From Mycolicibacterium mageritense (lineage in GTDB: Bacteria > Actinomycetota > Actinomycetes > Mycobacteriales > Mycobacteriaceae), in the NCBI RefSeq assembly GCF_010727475.1, contig NZ_AP022567.1, forward strand, positions 7,688,001-7,752,000: a stretch of 64,000 bases of DNA. Reading direction: 5' to 3'. How positions within the stretch are numbered: position 1 is the first letter of the stretch; each line of letters opens with the position of its first letter. The notes below the pieces were generated by a model that saw only the letters and a program-made list of their open reading frames with translations, searched no databases and had not been told where the DNA came from. Below, piece by piece: positions 51,836 to 59,488 of this stretch. A program made the translations under genes and the position numbers.

Positions 51836-53247
51836 CCAGTAAGACCAAACCCGGCGGAGACACCGTCGAGGACCGTTTCGACCGCACGATGACGTGGCGG
51901 GGTGCGCTGTCGATGGCGCTCGCCCTCCCGGCCAGCGCGCTGGCCGTCATCGGGTACTGGACGGGCGCGCTGGGCGGTTGGGCCGCCGTGGCGTTGCTCG
52001 CGATCTCGTCCACGATCACCATCCTGCAGAACTTCTCGTACGCCGAGATGGCCTCGATGTTCCCCGACAAGGCAGGCGGGGTGGCCCTCTACGCCTTCGA
52101 AGCGTGGAAGAACGTCTCGCGTCCGATCGGTGCGCTGGCCGCCGCCGGGTACTGGGTCGGCTGGTCGTTCGGACTTGCCGCCAACGCGCTCGTGATCGGA
52201 GAACTGGTTCAGGCCCAGTGGTTCTCGAGTCTCGGCGGCACCGTGGCGGTAGGTCCACTCGAGCTTGGTCTCGGTCACGTGATTGCGGTCGTCGCGTTGG
52301 TCTTGGTGTGGGCGCTCAACCTGTTCGGCATCCAGCCCGCCGTCCGGGTGAGTTACGCCGTCAACGCCCTGGTGATATTCGTCATGGCGGCGGTAGCGGC
52401 CGCCAGCATCCTGACCGGCAAATTGGACCTGGGCAACCTCACGTGGTCACTGGGCTCCGGTGCGGCCTCACCCGTCATCGTCGCGTGCGTCTGGCTGTTC
52501 CTGATGGGCTGGACCGTGTACGGCACCGAGATCGCCGCGACGTTCACACCCGAATACCGCGACCCCCGTTCCGATGTCCCGAAGGCCTTGACCGCCGCAG
52601 CGTTGTGTTCGTTGTTCATCTTCGTCGCGATGCCGGTTGTCGCGGCAGGAACCGTCGGGGAGGCCGAGATCGCGGCAAATCCGCTGGGATTCAACGTCAC
52701 ACTGTTCGAAGATCTCTTCGGCTGGGCCGGCAGCCTGGCGATCGTCGTGTTGTGTTTGGCGATGTTCAACCTGATGTCGGTCGCCACCGCCGACAGCGGT
52801 CGTGCCCTGTTCGGTATGGCCGACAACGGCCTGACGATCCGGCAACTGGGTGTGCTCAACGCGGCGCACATGCCGGCCCGCGCGATGACCGTGGGGCTGG
52901 TGCTCAACATCGTGCTCGTGCTGTTCATCGGCAATCTGGTGGGCGTGATCTTCGCGTCGAACCTCGGCTACATCCTCGCCGTGGTCATCGCGTTGTCGGG
53001 CTACCTCTTGTTGCGGCGGTCAGGGATCGCACCGGACCGGTCCTATCGGCTGCCCGGCTGGTGGAACGTCGTCACCGCGGTACTCGCCCTGCTCAACCTG
53101 ACGTTCTTCGCCGTCGCGGTCACCCATCCGGCGCTCACCGGCTACGGCGGCTGGAAAGAAGAACTGATCGGGTTCGGCGTGCTGGCCCTCGCGGTCGCCA
53201 TGTACGGGTACCGCAGGCACATCCAAGACCGAGCCGCCGCGGACTGA
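51832..53247 (+). CDS. APC-family amino acid permease
   Basis: 471 aa from GTG 51832, about 12 membrane segments. The family-typical N-terminal region is present (ALSMALALPASALAVIGYWTGALGG; YAEMASMFPDKAGGVALYAFEAW resembling the E(L)-P-x2-GG-Y-Y block), with WTVYGTEIAATFTPEYRDPRSDVPKAL later. It belongs to the amino acid-polyamine-organocation superfamily; substrates include amines and amino acids. Last gene of the catabolic operon, followed by a terminator. No BCCT-type carnitine carrier is present, so import of the pathway substrate is assigned to this gene by inference. Confidence 0.9.
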   Translation: MTSKTKPGGDTVEDRFDRTMTWRGALSMALALPASALAVIGYWTGALGGWAAVALLAISSTITILQNFSYAEMASMFPDKAGGVALYAFEAWKNVSRPIGALAAAGYWVGWSFGLAANALVIGELVQAQWFSSLGGTVAVGPLELGLGHVIAVVALVLVWALNLFGIQPAVRVSYAVNALVIFVMAAVAAASILTGKLDLGNLTWSLGSGAASPVIVACVWLFLMGWTVYGTEIAATFTPEYRDPRSDVPKALTAAALCSLFIFVAMPVVAAGTVGEAEIAANPLGFNVTLFEDLFGWAGSLAIVVLCLAMFNLMSVATADSGRALFGMADNGLTIRQLGVLNAAHMPARAMTVGLVLNIVLVLFIGNLVGVIFASNLGYILAVVIALSGYLLLRRSGIAPDRSYRLPGWWNVVTAVLALLNLTFFAVAVTHPALTGYGGWKEELIGFGVLALAVAMYGYRRHIQDRAAAD

Positions 53248-53261
53248 CCGATCCCCGCCAA

Positions 53262-53291
53262 GGAGTGGCCCTCGACGCCGAGGGCCACTCC
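53262..53291. terminator. Bidirectional hairpin terminator between the permease and mbtI
   Basis: Perfect 13-bp inverted repeat (GGAGTGGCCCTCG and its complement), 4-nt loop, between the convergent permease and mbtI genes. Confidence 0.75.
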
Positions 53292-53303
53292 GTTGTGACG
53301 AAC

Positions 53304-54656
53304 TCAGCTGCGCGGCACCAGGTGCGGCGCGAGCGTCGTGAGCTTCTCGCAGGTCTCCTCGAACTCACGGTCCGGCGTGGAGTCGGCGATGATGCCCGCA
53401 CCGGCGCGCAGCCAGGTCTTGCCGTCGGACTCGTAGGCCGCGCGCAGCGTCAGCGCGGCGTCCATGCCGCCGTCGGCGGAGAACGTCACCACCGCGCCCG
53501 AATACAGACCGCGGGGCGCCTCGTCGAGTCGCAGGATGGCGTCGACGCTCTCGGCTTTCGGGATGCCCGACGCGGTGACGGCCGGGAACAACGCCTCCAG
53601 GGCGTCCATGCGGTCCATCGACCGGTGCAGCTGCCCGCTGACCGTCGAACCGAGGTGCTGGACGCTGCCCCGCTCGCGCACCGTCATGAAATCGATCACC
53701 GCGGCGCTGCCGGGCTCGGCCACCTCGGTGATCTCCTGCACGGACGTGCGCACCGAAATAGCGTGTTCTACAATCTCTTTCGGATTGGACTCGAGATCGT
53801 CGCGCGCCGCGCGATCGTTGTCGGCGCCCCGGCCGAACGCGCGGGTACCCGCCAACGGCTCGGTGAGCACGGTGCCGTCGGCGTGCACGGCGGCCACCAG
53901 CTCCGGGCTGTAGCCCAGCGCCCGGATACCGCCAAGGTGCAGCAGGAACGAGCGCGCCGGGGTGTTGTTGTGCCGGCCCACGCGGTAGGTGGCCGGGAAG
54001 TCCACGGCGAACGGCACGTCGAACCGCCGAGACAGGATGACCTTCTGGTACTCCCCGCGGACAATCTCGGCGATCGCGGTTGCCACGCGGCCGCGATAGT
54101 CCGAACCGTCCTCGCGGACGTTGACCGCGGTGGCCGGCGGGTTGGCCTCGACGCCGTCGGCCAGCACCGCCCGCAGCGCCTCGGCATGCCGATCGTCGGC
54201 GCCGATCAGCCGGACGGAATCTGCGGAAACCACGAAACGTGCACGGGGCCAGAAGATTCGGGCCAGCGGGGTGCCAGGTGCCAGCCGCTGCTGCAGGCCG
54301 AACCGGTAGGTGCCGAACTCGAAGGCCACCCAGCCGAACAACTGGTCGGCCTCGAGCAGCAGACGGTCGACGGCCTCACCCAATGCCACGCCCGGCCTGC
54401 CGGTCCAGGGCTGACGCTGCACGACACCGTCCCGAACGACCCGCAACTCATCGGAGTCGAGCTCGATGACGGCATGGATCCCCACGGCGAGCGTCCACTC
54501 GCCGTCGCGTTCGTAGACGACGTAGTCCTCTCCGGCACGTTCGGGGAGCACCCGGGCCAACTCGGACACCAGGTCGATCGGATTCACCCCGGTCGGCAGC
54601 TCAAGCGTGATGGACTCGGCGTTCTCGGAACTGGCCTCGATACTGACGTTCGACAC
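53304..54656 (-). CDS. mbtI: Salicylate synthase MbtI
   Basis: Converts chorismate via isochorismate to salicylate and pyruvate, the first step of mycobactin synthesis. It is 450 aa from GTG 54656, the same size as the M. tuberculosis enzyme. Chorismate-binding motifs: YQKVILSRRFDVPF, ALGYSPELVAAVHADGTVLTEPLAGTRAFGRG, DDLESNPKEIVEHAISV (Mg-binding Glu), VQHLGSTVSGQL, ALFPAVTASGIPK, RGLYSGAV, and WLRAGAGIIADSTPDREFEETCEKL. It has its own IdeR box. It is separated from mbtA by the 11-kb catabolic island. Confidence 0.96.
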   Translation of the reverse strand: MSNVSIEASSENAESITLELPTGVNPIDLVSELARVLPERAGEDYVVYERDGEWTLAVGIHAVIELDSDELRVVRDGVVQRQPWTGRPGVALGEAVDRLLLEADQLFGWVAFEFGTYRFGLQQRLAPGTPLARIFWPRARFVVSADSVRLIGADDRHAEALRAVLADGVEANPPATAVNVREDGSDYRGRVATAIAEIVRGEYQKVILSRRFDVPFAVDFPATYRVGRHNNTPARSFLLHLGGIRALGYSPELVAAVHADGTVLTEPLAGTRAFGRGADNDRAARDDLESNPKEIVEHAISVRTSVQEITEVAEPGSAAVIDFMTVRERGSVQHLGSTVSGQLHRSMDRMDALEALFPAVTASGIPKAESVDAILRLDEAPRGLYSGAVVTFSADGGMDAALTLRAAYESDGKTWLRAGAGIIADSTPDREFEETCEKLTTLAPHLVPRS

Positions 54657-54662
54657 GAGAAG

Positions 54663-54681
54663 TAAATGTAGCCTAACCTAG
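54663..54681. promoter_or_regulatory. IdeR box before mbtI
   Basis: TAAATGTAGCCTAACCTAG; its complement matches the IdeR consensus at 14/19. It ends 6 bp from the mbtI GTG, so the transcript must be leaderless or nearly so, or the box blocks RNA polymerase in the initially transcribed region. Confidence 0.75.
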
Positions 54682-54724
54682 CTAAACGGGGCGGACTACG
54701 CTGACACGTCGAGTGTGATCCGCG

Positions 54725-55897
54725 TCAAGCCAGCAGCGAACGCACCACACCGTCGGCCAACAACCGGCCGCGGTCCGTCAGCGTCACCCGCTCCCCCGCA
54801 TTGCTGAGCAAACCGTCGGCAACCAGACTCGCGACGCGCGCCAACTCGTCGCCGGTCAGGTCGCGACGAGCCATGCCGTGCCGCAACCGCAGCCGCAGCA
54901 TGACGTCCTCGGTGTGGCGCGTGTCGGCGTCGAGTTCCTCGAAATCGGCCACCGGCAGCCTGCCCTCGGCGAGGGTTTGCGCATAGGTGTTGGGGTGCTT
55001 GACATTCCACCATCGGGTGCGCCCGAGAAATCCGTGCGCGCCGGGGCCTGCGCCCCACCATTCGCCGCCGTCCCAGTAGCCGAGGTTGTGCCGGCACTCG
55101 CCACCGGGGCGGCTCCAGTTCGACACCTCGTACCAGTCGAACCCGGCCTGCCGCAGGTGCGCATCCAGCAATTCGTACCGGTGGGCCAGCACGTCGTCGT
55201 CGGGAGCGGCGACCTCACCGCGGCGGATCCGCCGGGCCAGTGCGGTCCCGTCCTCGACGATCAGCGAATAGGCGGAAACGTGGTCGACGCCGGCATGCAC
55301 GGCGGCCTCGATCGAGCGCAGCAGGTCGTCGTCGGACTCACCCGGCGTGCCGTAGATGAGGTCGAGGTTGACATGGTCGAACCCGGCCGCCGCCGCCTCT
55401 GTGGCGGCGGCCAGGGCACGCCCCGGCGAATGCGTACGGTCCAGCACCGCCAGCACGTGCGGCACCACGGACTGCATCCCGAGCGACACCCGCGTGAAAC
55501 CGGCATCGCGCAACGCTGCGAAAAGCTGGGGCGAGGTGGACTCCGGATTGGCCTCGGTGGTCACCTCGGCGTCGACAGCGAGCGCGAAATTGTCCCGGAC
55601 CGCGTCGAGCACGGCGGTCAGCCCGGCACTGCCGAGCATCGACGGGGTGCCGCCCCCGACGAACACGGTCTGCACCTCGACGGTCCCCACCCGTTCTGCG
55701 GCCAGCTGCAGCTCGACCCGCAACGCGGCCAGCCAGCCCTCCGGGCTGGCGCCCCCCAACTCGGCGGCCGTATAGGTGTTGAAGTCGCAGTATCCGCACC
55801 GCGTGGCGCAGAACGGGACATGGATGTAGATGCCGAACGGCCGGCCCGGTTGGGCCGCCAGATCGGGCTGGCCAACGGGCGCGGTCCGGGTGGGCAT
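54725..55897 (-). CDS. hemW: Radical SAM heme chaperone HemW (annotated as HemN)
   Basis: 390 aa from ATG 55897. The radical-SAM motif CATRCGYCDF (CxxxCxxCxF) marks the HemW branch; true HemN has CxxxCxxCxC. Other blocks: GIYIHVPFC, VFVGGGTPSML, TTEANPESTSP, GVQSV-type GMQSVVPHVL, DLIYGTPGES, and a C-terminal HemN_C winged helix. HemW delivers heme rather than oxidising coproporphyrinogen. It is a single gene on the minus strand, divergent from the sirA leader. A longer frame to 57232 lies across sirA and is a shadow. Confidence 0.93.
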   Translation of the reverse strand: MPTRTAPVGQPDLAAQPGRPFGIYIHVPFCATRCGYCDFNTYTAAELGGASPEGWLAALRVELQLAAERVGTVEVQTVFVGGGTPSMLGSAGLTAVLDAVRDNFALAVDAEVTTEANPESTSPQLFAALRDAGFTRVSLGMQSVVPHVLAVLDRTHSPGRALAAATEAAAAGFDHVNLDLIYGTPGESDDDLLRSIEAAVHAGVDHVSAYSLIVEDGTALARRIRRGEVAAPDDDVLAHRYELLDAHLRQAGFDWYEVSNWSRPGGECRHNLGYWDGGEWWGAGPGAHGFLGRTRWWNVKHPNTYAQTLAEGRLPVADFEELDADTRHTEDVMLRLRLRHGMARRDLTGDELARVASLVADGLLSNAGERVTLTDRGRLLADGVVRSLLA

Positions 55898-55999
55898 GTC
55901 TCGATTTTCCCAGACTGTCCAGCGGCGACTTTTGCTCACCCTGAGCGCAAATCTGGCCCGGTTAGGGCTGGTGGCGACAATCGTGGCACAATGGCGGGC

Positions 56000-56095
56000 G
56001 TGACTACCGTCCGTAACAGCACCACCCGCGTTGCGCTGGTGGCTCGGCGGCATGTCGATTTCAAGCGCGTATGTAGCTGTTGCTGTCTGCTTTGA
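56000..56095 (+). CDS. Poly-cysteine leader peptide (cysteine attenuator uORF)
   Basis: 31-aa ORF starting GTG 56000 and ending with ...KRVCSCCCLL, four Cys in the last seven residues. CACAAT (55987-55992) sits 7 bp before the GTG, giving a leaderless promoter. Poly-Cys leaderless uORFs upstream of sulfur-assimilation genes in mycobacteria are known cysteine-responsive attenuators; ribosomes stall at the Cys codons when cysteine is low. It lies 123 bp upstream of sirA. ATG 55991 in the same frame would add three residues. Confidence 0.8.
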   Translation: MTTVRNSTTRVALVARRHVDFKRVCSCCCLL

Positions 56096-56196
56096 TCCTG
56101 CGTTGATTTCGGAATCTGCCCGCCCAATACATTCAGCTGGCCGCCGGATCTGCGCCGCCGGACAGCCCAACCGGTGATCAGCGCGATTCAGCTGCC

Positions 56197-56214
56197 GGCT
56201 CCACCCGAGGAGCC
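56197..56214 (+). promoter_or_regulatory. Hairpin sequestering the sirA ribosome binding site
   Basis: GGCTCC-N6-GGAGCC: the right arm contains the GAGGAG ribosome binding site of sirA (start 56219). When the hairpin forms, translation would be blocked; a ribosome stalled on the upstream poly-Cys ORF could favour an alternative fold. GC-rich repeats at 56130-56165 (GCCGCCGGA / GCGCCGCCGGA) could act as the competing structure. Confidence 0.55.
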
Positions 56215-56218
56215 ACCC

Positions 56219-57904
56219 ATGACCGAAGTCCAGGCTGAGGCCAAACCCCGCCCCGCGAAGAAGCCCCGCGACGAAGGGCAGTGGGCGCTGGGCAGTCGCG
56301 ACCCCTTGAACCACAACGAGCAGTTCAAGCAGGAAGACGACGCACTCAACGTCCGGGCCCGCATCATCGACGTCTACTCCAAACAGGGCTTCGACTCGAT
56401 CGCCAAGGACGACCTGCGCGGCCGGTTCCGCTGGATGGGCCTCTACACCCAGCGCACCGAGGGCTATGACGGCACCTGGACCGGCGACGACAACGCCGAC
56501 CTGCTGGAAGCCAAGTACTTCATGATGCGCGTGCGCACCGACGGAAAGGCCCTGTCGGCGCAGGCTGTGCGCACCCTCGGCCAGATCTCGGTCGATTTCG
56601 CGCGGGACAGCGCCGATATCACCGACCGCGAGAACCTGCAGTACCACTGGCTGCAGATCGAAGACATCCCGGAGATCTGGCGCCGCCTGGACGAGGTCGG
56701 CCTGCAGACCATGGAAGCCTGTGGCGACTGCCCCCGTGGCATGCTCGGCTCGCCCCTGGCCGGCGATTCGCTGGTCGAGGTGCTCGATCCGACACCCGCG
56801 CTGCGCGAGATCGAGCAGCGCTACATCGGCAGCCCGGAGTTCTCCAACCTGCCCCGCAAGTTCAAGACGGCCGTCTCGGGCCTGCAGGATGTCGCCCACG
56901 AGATCAACGACGTGTCGTTCATCGGCGTCAACCATCCCGAGCACGGGCCCGGCCTCGATCTGTGGGTCGGCGGCGGGCTGTCGACCAACCCCATGCTGGC
57001 CCAGCGCGTCGGTGTGTGGGTGCCGCTGGAAGAGGTTGCCGACGTGTGGGCGGGCGTCGTCGGGATCTTCCGGGATTACGGCTACCGCAGGCTGCGGTCG
57101 AAGGCACGGCTGAAGTTCCTGGTCAAGGACTGGGGCACCGAAAAATTCAGGGAAGTTCTCGAACAGGAGTATCTGAAGCGTCCCCTCATCGACGGGCCCG
57201 CGCCCGAGCAGGTGCCGCACACCGTCGATCACGTCGGCGTGCAGAAGATTCGCAACGGCCTCAACGCCGTCGGCGTCTCGGCGATCGCCGGACGGGTTTC
57301 GGGCACCATCCTGACCAAGGTCGCCGACCTGATGGAAGCCGCCGGTTCGGACCGCGCGCGCCTGACCGCGTACCAGAAGCTGATCATCCTCGACGTGCCC
57401 GACGACAAGCTCGAAGCGTTGCGGGCCGGCCTGGACGAGCTAGGGCTGCAGTCGCAGCCTTCGCACTGGCGCCAGAACCTGATGGCCTGCACCGGCATCG
57501 AGTACTGCAAGTTGAGCTTCGCCGACACCCGCGGGCGGGCCCAGCACCTGGTGCCCGAGCTGGAGGCCCGGCTCGGTGATCTCAACTCCCAACTCGACGT
57601 ACCGATCACCGTCAACATCAACGGATGCCCCAACTCGTGCGCGCGCATCCAGGTCGCCGACATCGGTTTCAAGGGCCAGATGGTCGACGACGGCAACGGT
57701 CCCGAGGAGGGCTTCCAGGTCCACCTCGGCGGCAGCCTCGGCCTCGACAGCGGTTTCGGACGCAAGCTGCGCCAGCACAAGGTGCTGGCCACCGAGCTCG
57801 GCGACTACATCGAGCGGGTGGTCCGCAACTTCGTGAAACAACGCGAGGCCGGCGAGCGTTTCGCCCAGTGGGCCGTGCGGGCCGACGAAGCTGACTTGAG
57901 GTGA
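56219..57904 (+). CDS. sirA: Ferredoxin-dependent sulfite reductase
   Basis: Reduces sulfite to sulfide with ferredoxin, siroheme and a 4Fe-4S cluster. It is 561 aa from ATG 56219, close to the mycobacterial SirA/NirA (563). Cluster/siroheme cysteines are Cys424 and Cys430 (ACTGIEYCK) and Cys470 and Cys474 (NGCPNSCAR). The segments MGLYTQRTEGYDGTW and EACGDCPRGMLGSP contain the Tyr and Cys that are cross-linked in the M. tuberculosis enzyme. Earlier in-frame codons to 56174 lie in the leader. It is translationally coupled to cysH (GTGA overlap). Confidence 0.95.
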   Translation: MTEVQAEAKPRPAKKPRDEGQWALGSRDPLNHNEQFKQEDDALNVRARIIDVYSKQGFDSIAKDDLRGRFRWMGLYTQRTEGYDGTWTGDDNADLLEAKYFMMRVRTDGKALSAQAVRTLGQISVDFARDSADITDRENLQYHWLQIEDIPEIWRRLDEVGLQTMEACGDCPRGMLGSPLAGDSLVEVLDPTPALREIEQRYIGSPEFSNLPRKFKTAVSGLQDVAHEINDVSFIGVNHPEHGPGLDLWVGGGLSTNPMLAQRVGVWVPLEEVADVWAGVVGIFRDYGYRRLRSKARLKFLVKDWGTEKFREVLEQEYLKRPLIDGPAPEQVPHTVDHVGVQKIRNGLNAVGVSAIAGRVSGTILTKVADLMEAAGSDRARLTAYQKLIILDVPDDKLEALRAGLDELGLQSQPSHWRQNLMACTGIEYCKLSFADTRGRAQHLVPELEARLGDLNSQLDVPITVNINGCPNSCARIQVADIGFKGQMVDDGNGPEEGFQVHLGGSLGLDSGFGRKLRQHKVLATELGDYIERVVRNFVKQREAGERFAQWAVRADEADLR

Positions 57905-58602
57905 CGATCTTGACAGAGAACGAATTACGGGAACTCGCGGAACGCGGTGCGGCCGAATTGGCCGACGCCACTGCCGAGGAGCTGCTGCGCTGGACCGACA
58001 AGCATTTCGGCGGCAATTACGTCGTGGCCTCCAACATGCAGGACGCCGTGCTGGTCGAGATGGCCGCGAAGGTTCGCCCCGGGGTGGACGTGCTCTTCCT
58101 CGACACCGGATACCACTTCGCCGAGACCATCGGTACGCGTGACGCCGTCGAGGCGGTATACGACGTGCGCGTGGTCAACGTGACGCCGGAACGCACTGTG
58201 GCACAACAAGACGAGCTGCTGGGCAAGGATCTGTTCGCCCGCAATGCAGGCGAGTGCTGCCGGCTGCGCAAGGTCGAGCCGCTGAGCAAGGCGCTCGCGG
58301 GCTACAGCGCCTGGGTCACCGGTATCCGCCGGGTGGAGGCGCCGACGCGTGCCAACGCCCCGCTGATCAGCTTCGACAACGCCTTCGGCCTGGTCAAGAT
58401 CAATCCGATCGCTGCGTGGAGCGACGAGGAGATGCAGGCCTACATCGACGCCAACGACATCCTGGTCAATCCCCTTGTGTATGAAGGCTATCCGTCCATC
58501 GGTTGCGCTCCGTGCACCAGTAAGCCAGCCCTTGGCGCTGACCCGCGCAGCGGCCGGTGGGCCGGGCAGGCCAAGACGGAATGCGGGTTGCACGCCTCGT
58601 GA
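57901..58602 (+). CDS. cysH: Adenylylsulfate (APS) reductase
   Basis: Thioredoxin-dependent reduction of APS to sulfite. 233 aa from the GTG overlapping sirA. The 4Fe-4S cysteines that distinguish APS from PAPS reductases are present: Cys119-Cys120 (GECCRLRK) and Cys202/Cys205 (IGCAPCTSKP); the catalytic Cys228 is in the C-terminal ECGLHAS. The SNMQDAVLVEM and FLDTGYHFAET blocks form the nucleotide site. It sits in the sirA-cysH-che1 operon. Confidence 0.95.
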   Translation: MTILTENELRELAERGAAELADATAEELLRWTDKHFGGNYVVASNMQDAVLVEMAAKVRPGVDVLFLDTGYHFAETIGTRDAVEAVYDVRVVNVTPERTVAQQDELLGKDLFARNAGECCRLRKVEPLSKALAGYSAWVTGIRRVEAPTRANAPLISFDNAFGLVKINPIAAWSDEEMQAYIDANDILVNPLVYEGYPSIGCAPCTSKPALGADPRSGRWAGQAKTECGLHAS

Positions 58603-59315
58603 ACTCGCTCGTGCTGACCGCACACGGCAGTGCAGATCCGCGCTCGGCGGCCAACGCGCACGCCATCGCGGGCCATCTGCGGCGCCTGCTGCCCGACACC
58701 GACGTGCGGGTGGCGTTCTGCGAGCAGAACACGCCGAACCTGGTCGACGCGCTCGCTGACGTGGCGCCCGGATCGGTCGTGACGCCCCTGCTGCTGGCCA
58801 GCGCCTATCACGCGCGTACCGACATCCCGGCGATCATCACCGAAGCCGGTGCCGACGTCCGCCAGGCCGACGTGCTCGGCGAGGATCCGAGGCTGCTGCA
58901 GGTGGTGCGGGAGCGGTTGACCGCGATCGGAGTGTCCCGGTTCGACGCCGACCTCGGGGTCATCCTGGCCAGTGTCGGGTCGTCGCATCCGGTGGCCAAT
59001 GCCCGTACCGCCGCGCTCGCGCACACACTGGCCGAGGGCACCCGCTGGGTCGGTGTTGAGGCCGGGTTCGCGACCGGGCAGACACCGTCGGTGGCCGAGG
59101 CCGCGGCGCGGTTGCGGGCTTCCGGCGCCCGCCGTCTGGTCATCGCGCCCTGGTTCCTGGCGCACGGCAAGATCACCGATCGCGTGGCCGAATTCGCCCG
59201 CACCTCAGGCATTCCGATGGCCGAGCCGCTCGGCCCGCACCGCCTCGTGGCGGCGACCGTGCTGGACCGCTACGAGGAAGCTCTGGCCGCGCGCACCGCC
59301 GGCTTCGCTGCCTGA
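58599..59315 (+). CDS. che1: Sirohydrochlorin ferrochelatase-like protein (CbiX family), che1
   Basis: 238 aa from GTG 58599, which overlaps the cysH stop (GTGA); ATG 58581 is an alternative. Two CbiX-like halves are present, with metal-binding His in VLTAHGSADPRS and ASAYHARTDIP and a second GSSHPVANARTAAL / FLAHGKITDRV half. It probably inserts Fe2+ (or Co2+) into sirohydrochlorin to make siroheme for SirA. In mycobacteria this gene accompanies sirA and cysH. Confidence 0.88.
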   Translation: MNSLVLTAHGSADPRSAANAHAIAGHLRRLLPDTDVRVAFCEQNTPNLVDALADVAPGSVVTPLLLASAYHARTDIPAIITEAGADVRQADVLGEDPRLLQVVRERLTAIGVSRFDADLGVILASVGSSHPVANARTAALAHTLAEGTRWVGVEAGFATGQTPSVAEAAARLRASGARRLVIAPWFLAHGKITDRVAEFARTSGIPMAEPLGPHRLVAATVLDRYEEALAARTAGFAA

Positions 59316-59329
59316 TCCCTTTTCCTGCG

Positions 59330-59387
59330 CGAGCAGACATGTAGGTACCCGGGAATGCGCATTCCCGGGTACCGGCGCGTCTGCTCG
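59330..59387. repeat. Nested palindrome (terminator-like) after che1
   Basis: A perfect 30-bp palindrome at 59344-59373 (arms start GGTACCCGGGAATGC) is enclosed by a second 9-bp inverted repeat CGAGCAGAC / GTCTGCTCG (59330-59338 and 59379-59387). It can end transcription of the sirA operon, but the two-layer design and symmetric core are more elaborate than most terminators and may be a dispersed mobile or regulatory repeat. Confidence 0.6.
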
Positions 59388-59401
59388 GCGTATACCGCAG
59401 C

Positions 59402-59461
59402 TTGACATGCATACCCCTAGGGGTATAGTCGTGTCATCGGTATATACCCCCCTAGGTATAT
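59402..59461 (+). promoter_or_regulatory. Promoter and two CstR/CsoR-type operators of the sulfide operon
   Basis: TTGACA (59402-59407) and TATAGT (59424-59429) are spaced by 16 bp. The perfect palindrome ATACCCCTAGGGGTAT (59411-59426) covers the spacer and the -10. A second box, ATATACC-N6-GGTATAT (59442-59461), lies just downstream. Both resemble the C/G-tract palindromes of CsoR-family regulators. The CstR-like gene at 63589 is the likely binder. Confidence 0.75.
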
Positions 59462-59488
59462 CCCACAGCTTGCAAAGGAGCCAGCGCC

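Noticed and set aside
55898..57232. Minus-strand extension of hemW to 57232
   Set aside because: It lies opposite sirA and the leader; HemW begins normally at ATG 55897.
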